From Burkholderia sp. TSV86 (GTDB lineage: Bacteria > Pseudomonadota > Gammaproteobacteria > Burkholderiales > Burkholderiaceae): DNA of 64,000 nucleotides. Position numbers and translations under genes: made by a program. Positions 1-8,100 of the stretch are shown here, one piece after another (position 1 is the first letter of the stretch; every line of letters begins with the position of its first letter). The stretch spans positions 21,116 through 85,115 of the forward strand of contig NZ_LOWB01000040.1 of the NCBI RefSeq assembly GCF_001522865.1, given 5' to 3'. A model generated the notes under the pieces. The model searched no databases, was not told the DNA's origin, and saw only the letters and a program-made list of their open reading frames with translations.

Positions 1-33
1 GCGGCGCCCTATTCTGACGAGGAACCTTCTATC

Positions 34-369
34 ATGGCAGACCCCCAACTCATCACCACCGCCGTCGAGCTGCCCGGCTACCGGATCGAACGCTCGCTCG
101 GCATCGCGCGCGGGATCGTCGTGCGTTCGCGGTCGATCGTCGGCACCTTCGGCGCGTCGATTCAAACCCTGTTCGGCGGCAACATCTCGCTTTATACGTC
201 GCTGTGCGAACGCGCGCGGCAGGACGCTTACGAGCGGATGATCGAGCAGGCGCGGCAGATGGGCGGCAACGGCATCATCGGGATGCGTTACGACACGACC
301 GACATCGCGTCGGGCGTGACCGAAGTGCTGTGCTACGGAACGGCGGTACAGGCGGTGCGCGCCGGTTGA
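34..369 (+). CDS. UPF0145 (YbjQ family) protein
   Basis: A 111-residue protein of the YbjQ/UPF0145 family (also called YbjQ_1 or putative heavy-metal-binding domain), which forms small ring-like oligomers of unknown cellular role. The family hallmarks are visible: an N-terminal LPGY-x-I segment, a GxxxG-containing middle ([13 protein letters not shown]), an R-x-x-A-Y-x-R-M helix and a C-terminal [10 protein letters not shown] strand followed by [10 protein letters not shown]. The length is normal for the family. The ATG has a GAGGAA ribosome-binding site about 7 bases upstream. It stands alone on the + strand. Family assignment is firm; the function is not known. Confidence 0.9.
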   Translation: MADPQLITTAVELPGYRIERSLGIARGIVVRSRSIVGTFGASIQTLFGGNISLYTSLCERARQDAYERMIEQARQMGGNGIIGMRYDTTDIASGVTEVLCYGTAVQAVRAG

Positions 370-557
370 CGGTGGCCGTCGAAAGATAACGGCGCTCGCT
401 CGACAGGGGCCGATCGAGACGCCCGAACGCAGGCGGGGATCAGCGCCGACCGGAAACGGTCGAAGCAGCCCGGGCAAGCCGGCAAGCGCAAGCCGTTGAA
501 CGGCTGCCAGGTTTAAATTCAGCGCACCGCCCCCGGACATACCGCCGGCACCGCGGC

Positions 558-1094
558 TCAACCGCCGGGCGAATCGACGAACTCCACGGCAAGGCCGCGG
601 GCGCGCATCCAGTCGGCCAGCGCGTGGCCCGTGCCCGCGCGCCACGGACGCAGATCCGGCGGATCGACGAGACGATATTCGAGCAGCTCCGGCGACAGCC
701 GGATTTCGCCGCACGCGCGCACGTGGTACGCGATGATCAGTTCGTTCTTGCGGATGAACTCGTAGACGCCGACGAGCGCGACCGATTCCGCGAGCAGCGA
801 CGTCTCCTCCCGCACCTCGCGGGCAATGCCGTCCTCGGGCGTCTCGCCACGCTCGAGAAAGCCGGTGATCAACGCGAACCATCCTTCCGGCCATGCGGCG
901 TTGCGCGCGAGCAGGATCTTGCCTTCATACTCGACGATCGCAGCCACGACAGGCACCGGGTTGTTCCAGTGCACATAGCCGCACGCGGCGTCGGGACAGG
1001 ACACGCGCATGCGGTCGCCGTCGCCTGCGGAAACGGCACGCTCGACGAGCGGACGCGCGCATTGCGGACAGAAACGAAAGTCGGCAGTTGTCAT
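558..1094 (-). CDS. Nudix hydrolase with N-terminal zinc ribbon (NudC-like)
   Basis: A 178-residue Nudix hydrolase. Residues 9-38 hold two cysteine pairs (CPQC and CPDAAC) that resemble the zinc ribbon of NADH pyrophosphatases. The Nudix box follows at about residues 77-99, with the pattern G-F-L-E-R-G-E-T ... REVREETS that binds the catalytic magnesium. The family hydrolyses nucleoside diphosphates linked to another moiety. The N-terminal region is shorter than in full-length NudC, so the substrate cannot be assigned (NADH, ADP-ribose or a nucleotide sugar are all possible). It is monocistronic, on the strand opposite to the upstream YbjQ gene. Confidence 0.85.
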   Translation of the reverse strand: MTTADFRFCPQCARPLVERAVSAGDGDRMRVSCPDAACGYVHWNNPVPVVAAIVEYEGKILLARNAAWPEGWFALITGFLERGETPEDGIAREVREETSLLAESVALVGVYEFIRKNELIIAYHVRACGEIRLSPELLEYRLVDPPDLRPWRAGTGHALADWMRARGLAVEFVDSPGG

Positions 1095-1435
1095 CGAACA
1101 GGTAGGGCGCGGCCAGGAAAGGAGCGGACAAAGCGTCGCGCACGGCCCTGGCGCGGTGCACGCGCCGCGCCGCCGTTGCGCTTGGCCCCGCGGCGGCGGG
1201 CCGCCCGGAATCGCAAGACTTCACATTGTAGCGAGCTATTGCCCGGTGCACCGCACCACCGCACGCAGACACTCACGCACGCCACACTCGCGGCGTGCGT
1301 CAAACCTCGGCGGGTAAAACGCACGCGGCCGCCGTGCCCCGCGCCCGGGCGCCGACGCGGCCGCGCAGCCCGACGCGCGCGTCATCCAACGGCGGCGCGT
1401 CGCACGCCGCCGATCGGGCTGTATTCCGCGCGCGC
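1095..1435. other. Intergenic stretch, no gene seen
   Basis: About 340 bases between the Nudix gene, transcribed leftwards, and the 70-aa gene, also leftwards. It should contain the Nudix promoter. All open frames crossing it have arginine/alanine-rich, low-complexity translations typical of GC-rich non-coding DNA. No hairpin with a T-run was noticed. Confidence 0.5.
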
Positions 1436-1648
1436 TCAGCCGCTCTTGCGCGCAAACGCAAGAATCGCCCGCAGTTCGTCCATTGAAAAACGTCCGTCCA
1501 ATTGAATCTGGCCATTGGACCAATCCGGACAATCGCGAAATCCGTTCCAGACGATCCAACCGCCGGAACCTCGTAATATCGTCCGAGCCGTCTGCTCGTC
1601 CATCGGCCGCTCGGCCTGCTTGGAAATCTGTTCAGTTGCGTCGCTCAT
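1436..1648 (-). CDS. Small conserved-looking hypothetical protein
   Basis: A 70-residue protein that I do not recognise. The ATG chosen (MSDATEQ...) has a GAGGTG ribosome-binding site 5 bases upstream; a GTG two codons earlier is also open but sits on top of that site. The composition looks like a real protein: an acidic/polar N-terminus, a GGWIVWNGFRDCPDW aromatic patch and a C-terminal SMDELRAILAFARKSG helix. No signal peptide or membrane segment is seen. No function is proposed. The main doubt is whether it is expressed. Confidence 0.6.
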   Translation of the reverse strand: MSDATEQISKQAERPMDEQTARTILRGSGGWIVWNGFRDCPDWSNGQIQLDGRFSMDELRAILAFARKSG

Positions 1649-2488
1649 TGCCACACCTCATCCCTTCCACTTCGCTTCATGCCTGCGGCAACGCCGCAGG
1701 CCGTCCGTGCCGCACGATCATCGACCTGCATCGAGCGCGACCGCCGCACACGTCGCGCCCAACGCTTTTCACCGCTTCTGCGGCGAAAGGTGCCAACCGT
1801 CGAATACGTATTCGTCATACGAGAATCTCGTCCGCCGCTGCGCCGCGTCATTGCATCGTTCCGGCGAAACGGCACCGGCGCGCGCGGATGCGGCGGCGGG
1901 ACCGGTTTGCTCCATTCGCGCCGAACCGGCTGCGCTTTGCCGATAGATTGAACGTTCCGATCCGATTTGACCGTTGCCTAGCCAACCCTTTCGCTGCGCA
2001 GCTCGACACCTTCGCCTCGGGAACAACCCTCGGGGCGCGCCGCGGGCGGCGTGCGTCCGCATCGGGGGCATGACATAGCGGCAGATCGCGCCGCCGATGC
2101 ACGGCGTGCGACACCGCTGAGCCAGGTGTCGCTCTGTGCGATGGCATACGCTTTCCACACTCATTTTTTCGACCGATAGCGCTATGGCTAACGATCGACG
2201 TGGCGTGGCGGGCGCGGCTCACTCAATCGAACTGCGCAAGCGCCTTCTTCACGTCCTTTCGTCAACCCGTGCGGACACGCTCGCACGCCGCCACAGCGCG
2301 TGCGCCCGGCCGGCATCGCCGCGTTGTCGCTCCAGCATGGCGCAACAGCGCAACGCATCCGGACGATCACGCCGCTTCACGGGCGCGGCGCGTAATGCGC
2401 GCGCCGCATCGTCGATGCCGGCTCGCGCCGGTGGACAACCCCGACCGTCTGTGCTGAGATTGCCGGACCTCGGCTTGGGAGAACCTGC
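1649..2488. other. Long intergenic stretch, nothing recognisable
   Basis: About 840 bases without a supported gene between the 70-aa gene and the cupin gene. Several overlapping frames are open, but their translations are Arg/Ala/Pro-rich and lack a good ribosome-binding site. Possible relics of a degraded gene cannot be excluded by eye. Confidence 0.4.
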
Positions 2489-2977
2489 ATGGAACGCCCC
2501 GATTTCATTCGGCACTGGAGCGAACTCGAAAATCCGGACCAAAGCCATTACCCTGGCGACTCGGAGCTGATGTCGATCGGAGCGCCGCTTGCGCGCAAGC
2601 TGGGGCTGACGCGAATCGGGATTCATCACGAACGTCTGCTTCCCGGGCGGCGCACGTCGTATCCGCATGCGGAAAGCGCGGAGGAGGAATTCGTCTATGT
2701 GCTGCAAGGCACGCCGGACGTATGGATCGACGGCCACCTGCATCGGCTCGCGCCCGGCGATTCGGTGGCGTTTCCCGCCGGCACCGGAATCTGCCACACA
2801 TTCCTGAACAACACGCGGCAGGAAGTGCATCTGCTCACGATCGGCGAAACCCCAAAGCCGGAAAACCGCATTCGCTACCCGATGAACGAAGCTCACGAGG
2901 CGACACGTGCGGACCGGTGGAGCGACTGGCCGTCGCGCCCGCTCGGGCCGCACGACGGCAAGCCGCGCGTCGAATGA
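2489..2977 (+). CDS. Cupin-domain protein
   Basis: A 162-residue single-domain cupin. The two cupin motifs are readable: G-R-R-T-S-Y-P-H-A-E-S-A-E-E-E at about residues 52-66 (motif 1, with metal-ligand candidates H and E) and G-D-S-V-A-F-P-A-G-T-G-I-C-H-T-F at about 88-103 (motif 2, with the final histidine). Cupins of this size are often sugar epimerases, dioxygenases or metal-binding sensors; the sequence does not say which. The ATG follows a TTGGGAGAA ribosome-binding site. No partner gene is adjacent on the same strand; the oxidoreductase gene downstream converges on it. Confidence 0.85.
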   Translation: MERPDFIRHWSELENPDQSHYPGDSELMSIGAPLARKLGLTRIGIHHERLLPGRRTSYPHAESAEEEFVYVLQGTPDVWIDGHLHRLAPGDSVAFPAGTGICHTFLNNTRQEVHLLTIGETPKPENRIRYPMNEAHEATRADRWSDWPSRPLGPHDGKPRVE

Positions 2978-2995
2978 GCGCCGCGCGCCGGCGTG

Positions 2996-3895
2996 CTACG
3001 CGCTCGGCGCGGCACTCGCGCTGAAAGCGGACTGATGATCGCGGATGAAATCGTCGATGCTTCGCGCCGGCCGGCCGATGAGCCGTTCGAGCGCGGGCGT
3101 GAGCGCCGCGTGGCGGCCGGCTTGCATCGCATGTTCGATCCCGAGCGCGATATCGGCGAGCCAATCCGGCACGCCGCGTTTTGCGTATCCCTGCCGCATC
3201 GCCGCCTCGTCGATCGGCACATACTGAATCGGCCGGCCGAGCAGCGCGGAGAATCGCCCGGCCACTTCGGCAAACGTCAGGCTGGCCGGCCCCGTCAAAT
3301 CATATGAAGCGTTTTGCCGCGCCGAATCGCCGAGCACCGCGTGTGCGGCATCGGCCACGTCGCGCGTGTCGATCATCGCGATGCGAGCGCTCGGCACCAA
3401 CCCATACCAGCGGCCGGCGCTTGCAATCGATGCCGCCGCAAACAGCAGATTGCTCATGAAATAGGCGGGACGCAGCAGCGTGTGCGCAACACCCGAGGCT
3501 GCCAGGTAATCGTCGAGTTCGCAGTGGCGGCGTGCGACTTCATAGCCGCCCTGCTGGCTCGCGCCAAGCACCGACAAGCGAACCACCTGCCCCACCCGCG
3601 CATGCGCGGCCGCATCGATCAACGCTTTCTCGAACGCGATTTGCTGCGTGCTGGTGCCAAGCGCGAGAAAGACCGAGCCAACGCCGTCGAACGCGCGTTG
3701 CAATAGCTGCACGTCGCCGAAATCGCCGTCGACGATTTCCAAACGATCCGCCGCATCGGGCAGCACGTCGGCAAAAACGGTTTTCGCCTTCGCGGAATTA
3801 CGGACCAGCGCGCGCACCCTCGCTCCGCTTTCAAGCAGGCGCTTCGCCAGGTGAGACGCCGTGCGTCCGGTCGCTCCGGTAATGAGTATCGTCAT
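2996..3895 (-). CDS. NmrA-like NAD(P)-binding oxidoreductase (atypical SDR)
   Basis: A 299-residue atypical short-chain dehydrogenase of the NmrA/YwnB (SDR a5) type. The Rossmann motif GATGRTASH lies at residues 7-15, and the fold continues with VDGDFGD, VRLSVLGAS and a LRPAYFMSNLL segment. Members are NAD(P)H sensors or quinone/ketone reductases. The catalytic Tyr-x-x-x-Lys of classical SDRs is not obvious. The start at MTILITG is preferred because AAGGA stands 7 bases before it; an in-frame ATG seven codons upstream has no ribosome-binding site. It is separated from, and divergent to, the GMC oxidoreductase gene. Confidence 0.85.
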   Translation of the reverse strand: MTILITGATGRTASHLAKRLLESGARVRALVRNSAKAKTVFADVLPDAADRLEIVDGDFGDVQLLQRAFDGVGSVFLALGTSTQQIAFEKALIDAAAHARVGQVVRLSVLGASQQGGYEVARRHCELDDYLAASGVAHTLLRPAYFMSNLLFAAASIASAGRWYGLVPSARIAMIDTRDVADAAHAVLGDSARQNASYDLTGPASLTFAEVAGRFSALLGRPIQYVPIDEAAMRQGYAKRGVPDWLADIALGIEHAMQAGRHAALTPALERLIGRPARSIDDFIRDHQSAFSASAAPSA

Positions 3896-3990
3896 TGTGT
3901 GGTCCTTGGTGGCCATATCGTGACCATGTAATCGAACATCGGCCCCGCCACATGCCGCACGTCAGCGAGACCACATCATCGATGTAACAC

Positions 3991-4019
3991 TTGCATTCAG
4001 TATTTTATATGCATATACA
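3991..4019 (+). promoter_or_regulatory. Predicted sigma-70 promoter of the GMC oxidoreductase gene
   Basis: TTGCAT and TATACA hexamers separated by exactly 17 bases, in an AT-rich patch about 75 bases before the GTG start. The spacer contains the palindrome ATATGCATAT. Found by eye only. Confidence 0.5.
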
Positions 4020-4093
4020 CATTAAGTGCCGGAGGCCGACGCCATCGAATTGGCATCCGAATCATCGATGCAAACATTCATAGGGGGCATAAG

Positions 4094-5824
4094 GTGAAGA
4101 AACGAGACTTATTGATAGGACAACAAATCGATGAATTGCAATGGGCGGCCATCAACGGACGAATTTCACGCCGTCAAATGATCAAACAGTTGCTCGCCCT
4201 TGGCGTGTCCGCCGCGTCGGCGACATCGATGGCCGTGCACGCCCAGGCTGCGTGGACCAACCAAAGCACGCTGCGCAACGCGCTTCGGGACGAATACGAC
4301 TACATCATCGTCGGTGCGGGCTCAGCCGGTTGCGTATTGGCCAACCGGCTTTCGGACACGGGCGCGTCGGTGCTGCTGATCGAAGCCGGCACCGACCGCA
4401 TCAACGAGCCGCAGATCGCGCGAGCAGCGCTCTGGCAGCGCAATCCGATGAGCTATGCGTACTGGAGCCGTCTAACCGTCGCGCAGCCCGCATTCGGCTC
4501 GCGCCCTGCGCTCGCCGGCAGCGGCACGATCTGGGGCGGCAGCGGCAGCATCAACGCATTGCTGTGCCTACGTGGCGATCTGCGAGACTACCTGCAATGG
4601 CAAGCGCGAGTCGGGCCGGCCTGGAACGTCGCAGCGCTCTATGCCGCGTATTTGCGCACCGAAAACTACATCGCGAGCGATAACCCGCTGCGCGGACACC
4701 ATGGCCCGCTGACCGTAAGCCGCTTCTCGCAAGACCATCCGCTCACGCCCGCTTACCTCGCGGCCGGCCGCGAACTCGGACTCGCGCAGATCGAACTCAA
4801 CAGCGGCGGCTCGCTTGACGGCATCGGCGTCAGCGAGCTTCACGTGACGTCTGACGGCTCACGCTCGGGCCCAGCCGAAGGCTATCTCGTGCCGGCCCTG
4901 GCGCGCCCGAATCTCACCGTGCTGTCCGAGACCCTCGTCACCCATCTCACGCTTAAAGGCTCGCGTTGCACCGGCGTCACCCTGGCCGCCGGCGGGCAGA
5001 CGCGCAGTATCGCGGCCAAGCGCGAGGTCGTGCTGAGCGCCGGCGTATTTGAGTCGCCGAAGCTGCTGATGCTGTCCGGCATCGGCAGTGCCGAGCAACT
5101 CGCGCCGTTCGGCATTCCGGTGCGCCACGAGCTGAAAGCGGTCGGCCAAAATCTTCAGGATCACTCACTGCTCTATAACATCTTGATGAAAGCGCGCAAT
5201 CCGGTACCGCAGTTCGACACAATGACGGGCGCGAGCGCGATCGCTTATTTCCGCACCGCGCGGACCCCCGTCACCGAATCGCCGGACATCCAGATCCTGC
5301 TGTCGATCAATCCGTTCTTCACGAACGCGGTGCCGCCTACGCAAGGCTTCAGCATCGTGCCGATCTACGTAAAGCCGCGCTCGCGCGGCAGCGTCACGTT
5401 GACGAGCACCGATCCTCGGCAGCCGTTGGCGATCGATCCGCGTTATCTGCAACATCCGGTTGAAATGGACGGCATGATCGAAGCGCTCGATCGTGCCATC
5501 GACATCGGTAACTCAAGCGCACTGCGGCCATATACGACCGGCTTCGTCACGCCCGGGCCGTTGCGCACCCGCGCGGACAAGCTTGCATTCATCGCGAACA
5601 ACGGCGGCGCGGGCTTCCATCAAACCGGCACTTGCGTGGCGGGAACCCACCCGGCGCGCAGCGTCGTCGATCCGCATTTCCGGGTCTGGGGCATCGACGG
5701 CCTGCGCATCGTCGATGGCTCCGTGATTCCTTACCTGCCGTGCGTCAACATCAACGCGCCGATCCTTTCGCTCGCCGAACTGGCCGCGCATTTCATCGCC
5801 CGCGACGCGCTCGCGGCAGCCTGA
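4094..5824 (+). CDS. GMC family FAD-dependent oxidoreductase, exported
   Basis: A 576-residue glucose-methanol-choline oxidoreductase that oxidises an alcohol to an aldehyde using FAD. An N-terminal SRRQMIKQLLALG segment (residues 25-37) followed by an AQA site looks like a twin-arginine-type export signal. The FAD-binding motif VGAGSAGCVLANRL is at about residues 72-85, and the GMC signature GGSGSINALLCLRGD near 150. The active-site histidine is in GFHQTGTC, and the C-terminal DGSVIPYLPCVNINAP provides the second catalytic position. It starts at GTG after GGGGG. It converges on the polyyne-type operon, with a hairpin between them. Its substrate is unknown; oxidation of an alcohol-bearing product of that operon is only a possibility. 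Confidence 0.88.
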   Translation: MKKRDLLIGQQIDELQWAAINGRISRRQMIKQLLALGVSAASATSMAVHAQAAWTNQSTLRNALRDEYDYIIVGAGSAGCVLANRLSDTGASVLLIEAGTDRINEPQIARAALWQRNPMSYAYWSRLTVAQPAFGSRPALAGSGTIWGGSGSINALLCLRGDLRDYLQWQARVGPAWNVAALYAAYLRTENYIASDNPLRGHHGPLTVSRFSQDHPLTPAYLAAGRELGLAQIELNSGGSLDGIGVSELHVTSDGSRSGPAEGYLVPALARPNLTVLSETLVTHLTLKGSRCTGVTLAAGGQTRSIAAKREVVLSAGVFESPKLLMLSGIGSAEQLAPFGIPVRHELKAVGQNLQDHSLLYNILMKARNPVPQFDTMTGASAIAYFRTARTPVTESPDIQILLSINPFFTNAVPPTQGFSIVPIYVKPRSRGSVTLTSTDPRQPLAIDPRYLQHPVEMDGMIEALDRAIDIGNSSALRPYTTGFVTPGPLRTRADKLAFIANNGGAGFHQTGTCVAGTHPARSVVDPHFRVWGIDGLRIVDGSVIPYLPCVNINAPILSLAELAAHFIARDALAAA

Positions 5825-5833
5825 CGATACGAC

Positions 5834-5861
5834 AGCGGGCGGCGCTTTCGCGCCGCCCGCT
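5834..5861. terminator. Hairpin between convergent genes
   Basis: A perfect 12-bp stem (A plus GCGGGCGGCGC and its complement) with a TTTC loop lies just after the GMC stop codon and before the Rieske gene end. It lacks a clear T-run on either side, so it may stop transcription weakly or act as a stabilising 3' end for both transcripts. Confidence 0.55.
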
Positions 5862-5927
5862 CTGCTCAATCACTTGGCGTCTTCCACCTGCGGCCGGCGC
5901 GACGCGCCGAGCCGCGTCAAGTGGTGG

Positions 5928-6941
5928 CTACTTCGCCTGCGCGACGTCGACCCGCTGCTCGGCCGCGACGAGCCGATCAAGCATCGCCCGCGCGACGAAC
6001 GATGGCTGATCGACGACCAGATGCACGATCGGCGCATCGTCGCGCCAATTGTTCTGCTGCGCCTCGGTCACAACTTTGTCTTCCTGGATCGTCGAATAAA
6101 TCTGCTTGCCCGCCATCTCGGTCAATTCAGCGTTATCGATCAGGAAATCCCGATGCAGGCCGAGAAACGCGTGGCAGCTCTTCTCGGTTTCCGGCGTGAA
6201 GATCGTCGTCGTATACAGCCGGAACGCCGGGCCCTGCGCGCCGCCTGGCGGCCGTGCGATGGTCTCGATGCGCACGTTGCCGACCGGCCAGAACACCATC
6301 TCCTGGGTACGGTCGATGAACTCGAGCTGCATCAGCTTGTGCAGCAGCGGCGAATTGCGCTCGCCATGCGTCGTGCGTGAGACGCGCACTTCGTGATCGT
6401 TGCTCGTGAACACAGGCGGCGTCGTCGCGATCGCATCCGAGCCGATGGTCGACTGATGAACGAACGCGATATGCGACAGATCGAGCAGATTGTCGACGCC
6501 GAGCCGATAGTCCGTGCCGATGTGAATGTATTGCACCTGCCCGGCGAACTCCGGCGACGCGCAGATCGAATGATCGGGAATCGCCGCTTCGTCGAGCAGC
6601 GCCGGATCGCCCATCCACAGCCAGACGAACCCGTGACGCTCACGCGCCGGATAATGCTTCACGCACGCGCGCGTCGGGATCGTCGCCTGACTCGGGATAT
6701 GCACGCATTGCCCCGTGCCGTCGAAACGCAGCCCGTGATAACCGCATTCGATTTCGTCGCCCTTCAGCCGGCCCATCGACAACGGCACCTGCCGATGCGC
6801 GCAACGGTCGTCGAGCGCCGTCACTTCGCCGTCGCTGCGCCGAAACAGCACGACCGGATCGCCAAGCAACGTCCGCGCGAAAAGCGCGTGCGTGATTTCA
6901 GCCGAGAGTGCCGCCACATACCAAGCATTCCTGATGAACAT
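5928..6941 (-). CDS. Rieske [2Fe-2S] oxygenase, VanA-like
   Basis: A 337-residue Rieske non-haem iron oxygenase of the vanillate demethylase/phthalate oxygenase branch. The Rieske cluster ligands are C47-x-H49 and C66-x2-H69. The mononuclear iron site is DNLLDLSHIAFVH (about 150-162), giving His157 and His162, with a downstream acidic ligand expected. The ATG has an AGGAG site 8 bases upstream; an in-frame extension further upstream is not needed. It is the last gene of the leftward operon, 59 bases after the rubredoxin. No oxygenase reductase is encoded nearby. It probably hydroxylates or otherwise oxidises the product of the polyyne-type pathway, in the position where caryoynencin clusters carry a cytochrome P450 (inference). 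Confidence 0.88.
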   Translation of the reverse strand: MFIRNAWYVAALSAEITHALFARTLLGDPVVLFRRSDGEVTALDDRCAHRQVPLSMGRLKGDEIECGYHGLRFDGTGQCVHIPSQATIPTRACVKHYPARERHGFVWLWMGDPALLDEAAIPDHSICASPEFAGQVQYIHIGTDYRLGVDNLLDLSHIAFVHQSTIGSDAIATTPPVFTSNDHEVRVSRTTHGERNSPLLHKLMQLEFIDRTQEMVFWPVGNVRIETIARPPGGAQGPAFRLYTTTIFTPETEKSCHAFLGLHRDFLIDNAELTEMAGKQIYSTIQEDKVVTEAQQNNWRDDAPIVHLVVDQPSFVARAMLDRLVAAEQRVDVAQAK

Positions 6942-7000
6942 CGCTATCTCCTGGCAACATGAATCGACACCGCCCGCCCGTTGGCCGCAGCAAGTGCCGT

Positions 7001-7186
7001 TCAGATCGATATCATTTCGAAATCCTCTTTTCCAACGCCACATTCGGGGCAACGCCAATTGTCCGGAATCGCCTCCCAGCGTGTGCCGGGTGCGATGCCG
7101 TCCTCCGGCGAACCCGCCTCTTCCGAATAAATCCAGCCGCATACGAGACACATCAACGTTCGCATTTCCACAGTGGGCGTGCTCAT
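7001..7186 (-). CDS. Rubredoxin
   Basis: A 61-residue rubredoxin, a small one-iron electron carrier. The iron ligands are the pairs CLVC (13-16) and CPEC (46-49), with the usual WIYSEE and DNWRCPECG contexts. The ATG overlaps the stop of the upstream hydrolase gene (ATGA), with GAGGAG before it, so translation is probably coupled. Polyyne clusters of the protegencin type also end with a rubredoxin. It most likely feeds electrons to the non-haem di-iron desaturases of the operon and possibly to the Rieske enzyme. Confidence 0.93.
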   Translation of the reverse strand: MSTPTVEMRTLMCLVCGWIYSEEAGSPEDGIAPGTRWEAIPDNWRCPECGVGKEDFEMISI

Positions 7187-8100
7187 GCGATTCGCTCCTC
7201 CAGATTCGACATATGCTGTTTCACGAATGCAAAAATCCGCTCGCGCACTTTCGCATCCGACAGGATGCGCCCGTGCCCGCAGCCTGGCATCGGCTCCAGC
7301 GTCGCGTGCGCAAGACCGTCCGATACCCGCTGCGCCTCGCAATACGGCACGACAGGATCGTCAGGATCGTGGACGATGAGCACGGGCGAATCGAGCGACC
7401 CGCCGCGCGCCGGAATGTCCCAATGGCTGACGGGCACGCCGTTGCGCACGAGCAGCTCGGCGTAGATGCGATCGACGATCGGCCGCGGCAGCGCCATGTC
7501 GTTCTGCGCCCAGCGTTCGAGCACACCGGTCAGCGCGGCGGTGGGCGCGATCAGCACGACACAGCGCGGCTGCACGCCGCGCTCCGCGAGTGCCGAAATC
7601 GCCGCGATCGAGCCGAGCGAATGCGCAATGACGACGTCCGCGCCGCCGACCGCATCGAGCACCGCACCCGTCGCCCGCGTGAAGCGCGTCATCGTCGTAT
7701 GCTTGCCCGGCGAAATGCCATGCGCGGGCGCATCGAACGCGACGACCGACAGCCCGAGCGTCTGCATCGGCTTGACAAAGCCCAGCATGCTGCTGCTATC
7801 GGTGCCCCAGCCGTGCACGAGCAGCGCGCGCACGGCGCCGCCGGGCCAGCGATAGGCGCGGTCGATGTCCGGATTGCCGGCGATCTGCATCGCGCGCGCG
7901 CCAAGGGGCACGCGATCGCTGACCGGCAGCCCGTAACCGCGCGTGAAGCCGAACGCGTCGGCCGCGCGCCGGCCCGCGGTCTTGGGCGCCAACCGGTAAA
8001 GCGCGCGGTAGCCGTACTGCGTGATGCGCTCACCGAACGACGGCGCCTTGGCCGATACGCGCGCGATCGGCGAAATGTCGGCGGTATCGGCCGCCGTCAT
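7183..8100 (-). CDS. Alpha/beta hydrolase (polyyne-cluster thioesterase type)
   Basis: A 305-residue alpha/beta hydrolase. HGWGTDS (about 96-102) forms the oxyanion region, the nucleophile is Ser161 in AHSLGS (alanine replaces the usual first glycine of GxSxG), the acid is in HDPDDP (about 245-249), and the histidine is His276 in CGHGR. It overlaps the desaturase stop and the rubredoxin start by 4 bases each. In polyyne operons a hydrolase in this position is thought to release the finished acyl chain from the ACP. That role is inferred here from synteny and fold; a general esterase role cannot be excluded. Confidence 0.85.
   Translation of the reverse strand: MTAADTADISPIARVSAKAPSFGERITQYGYRALYRLAPKTAGRRAADAFGFTRGYGLPVSDRVPLGARAMQIAGNPDIDRAYRWPGGAVRALLVHGWGTDSSSMLGFVKPMQTLGLSVVAFDAPAHGISPGKHTTMTRFTRATGAVLDAVGGADVVIAHSLGSIAAISALAERGVQPRCVVLIAPTAALTGVLERWAQNDMALPRPIVDRIYAELLVRNGVPVSHWDIPARGGSLDSPVLIVHDPDDPVVPYCEAQRVSDGLAHATLEPMPGCGHGRILSDAKVRERIFAFVKQHMSNLEERIA

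Noticed and set aside
1649..2488. Overlapping frames in the gap before the cupin gene
   Set aside because: Arg/Pro/Ala-rich translations on all frames, no ribosome-binding sites, no motif.
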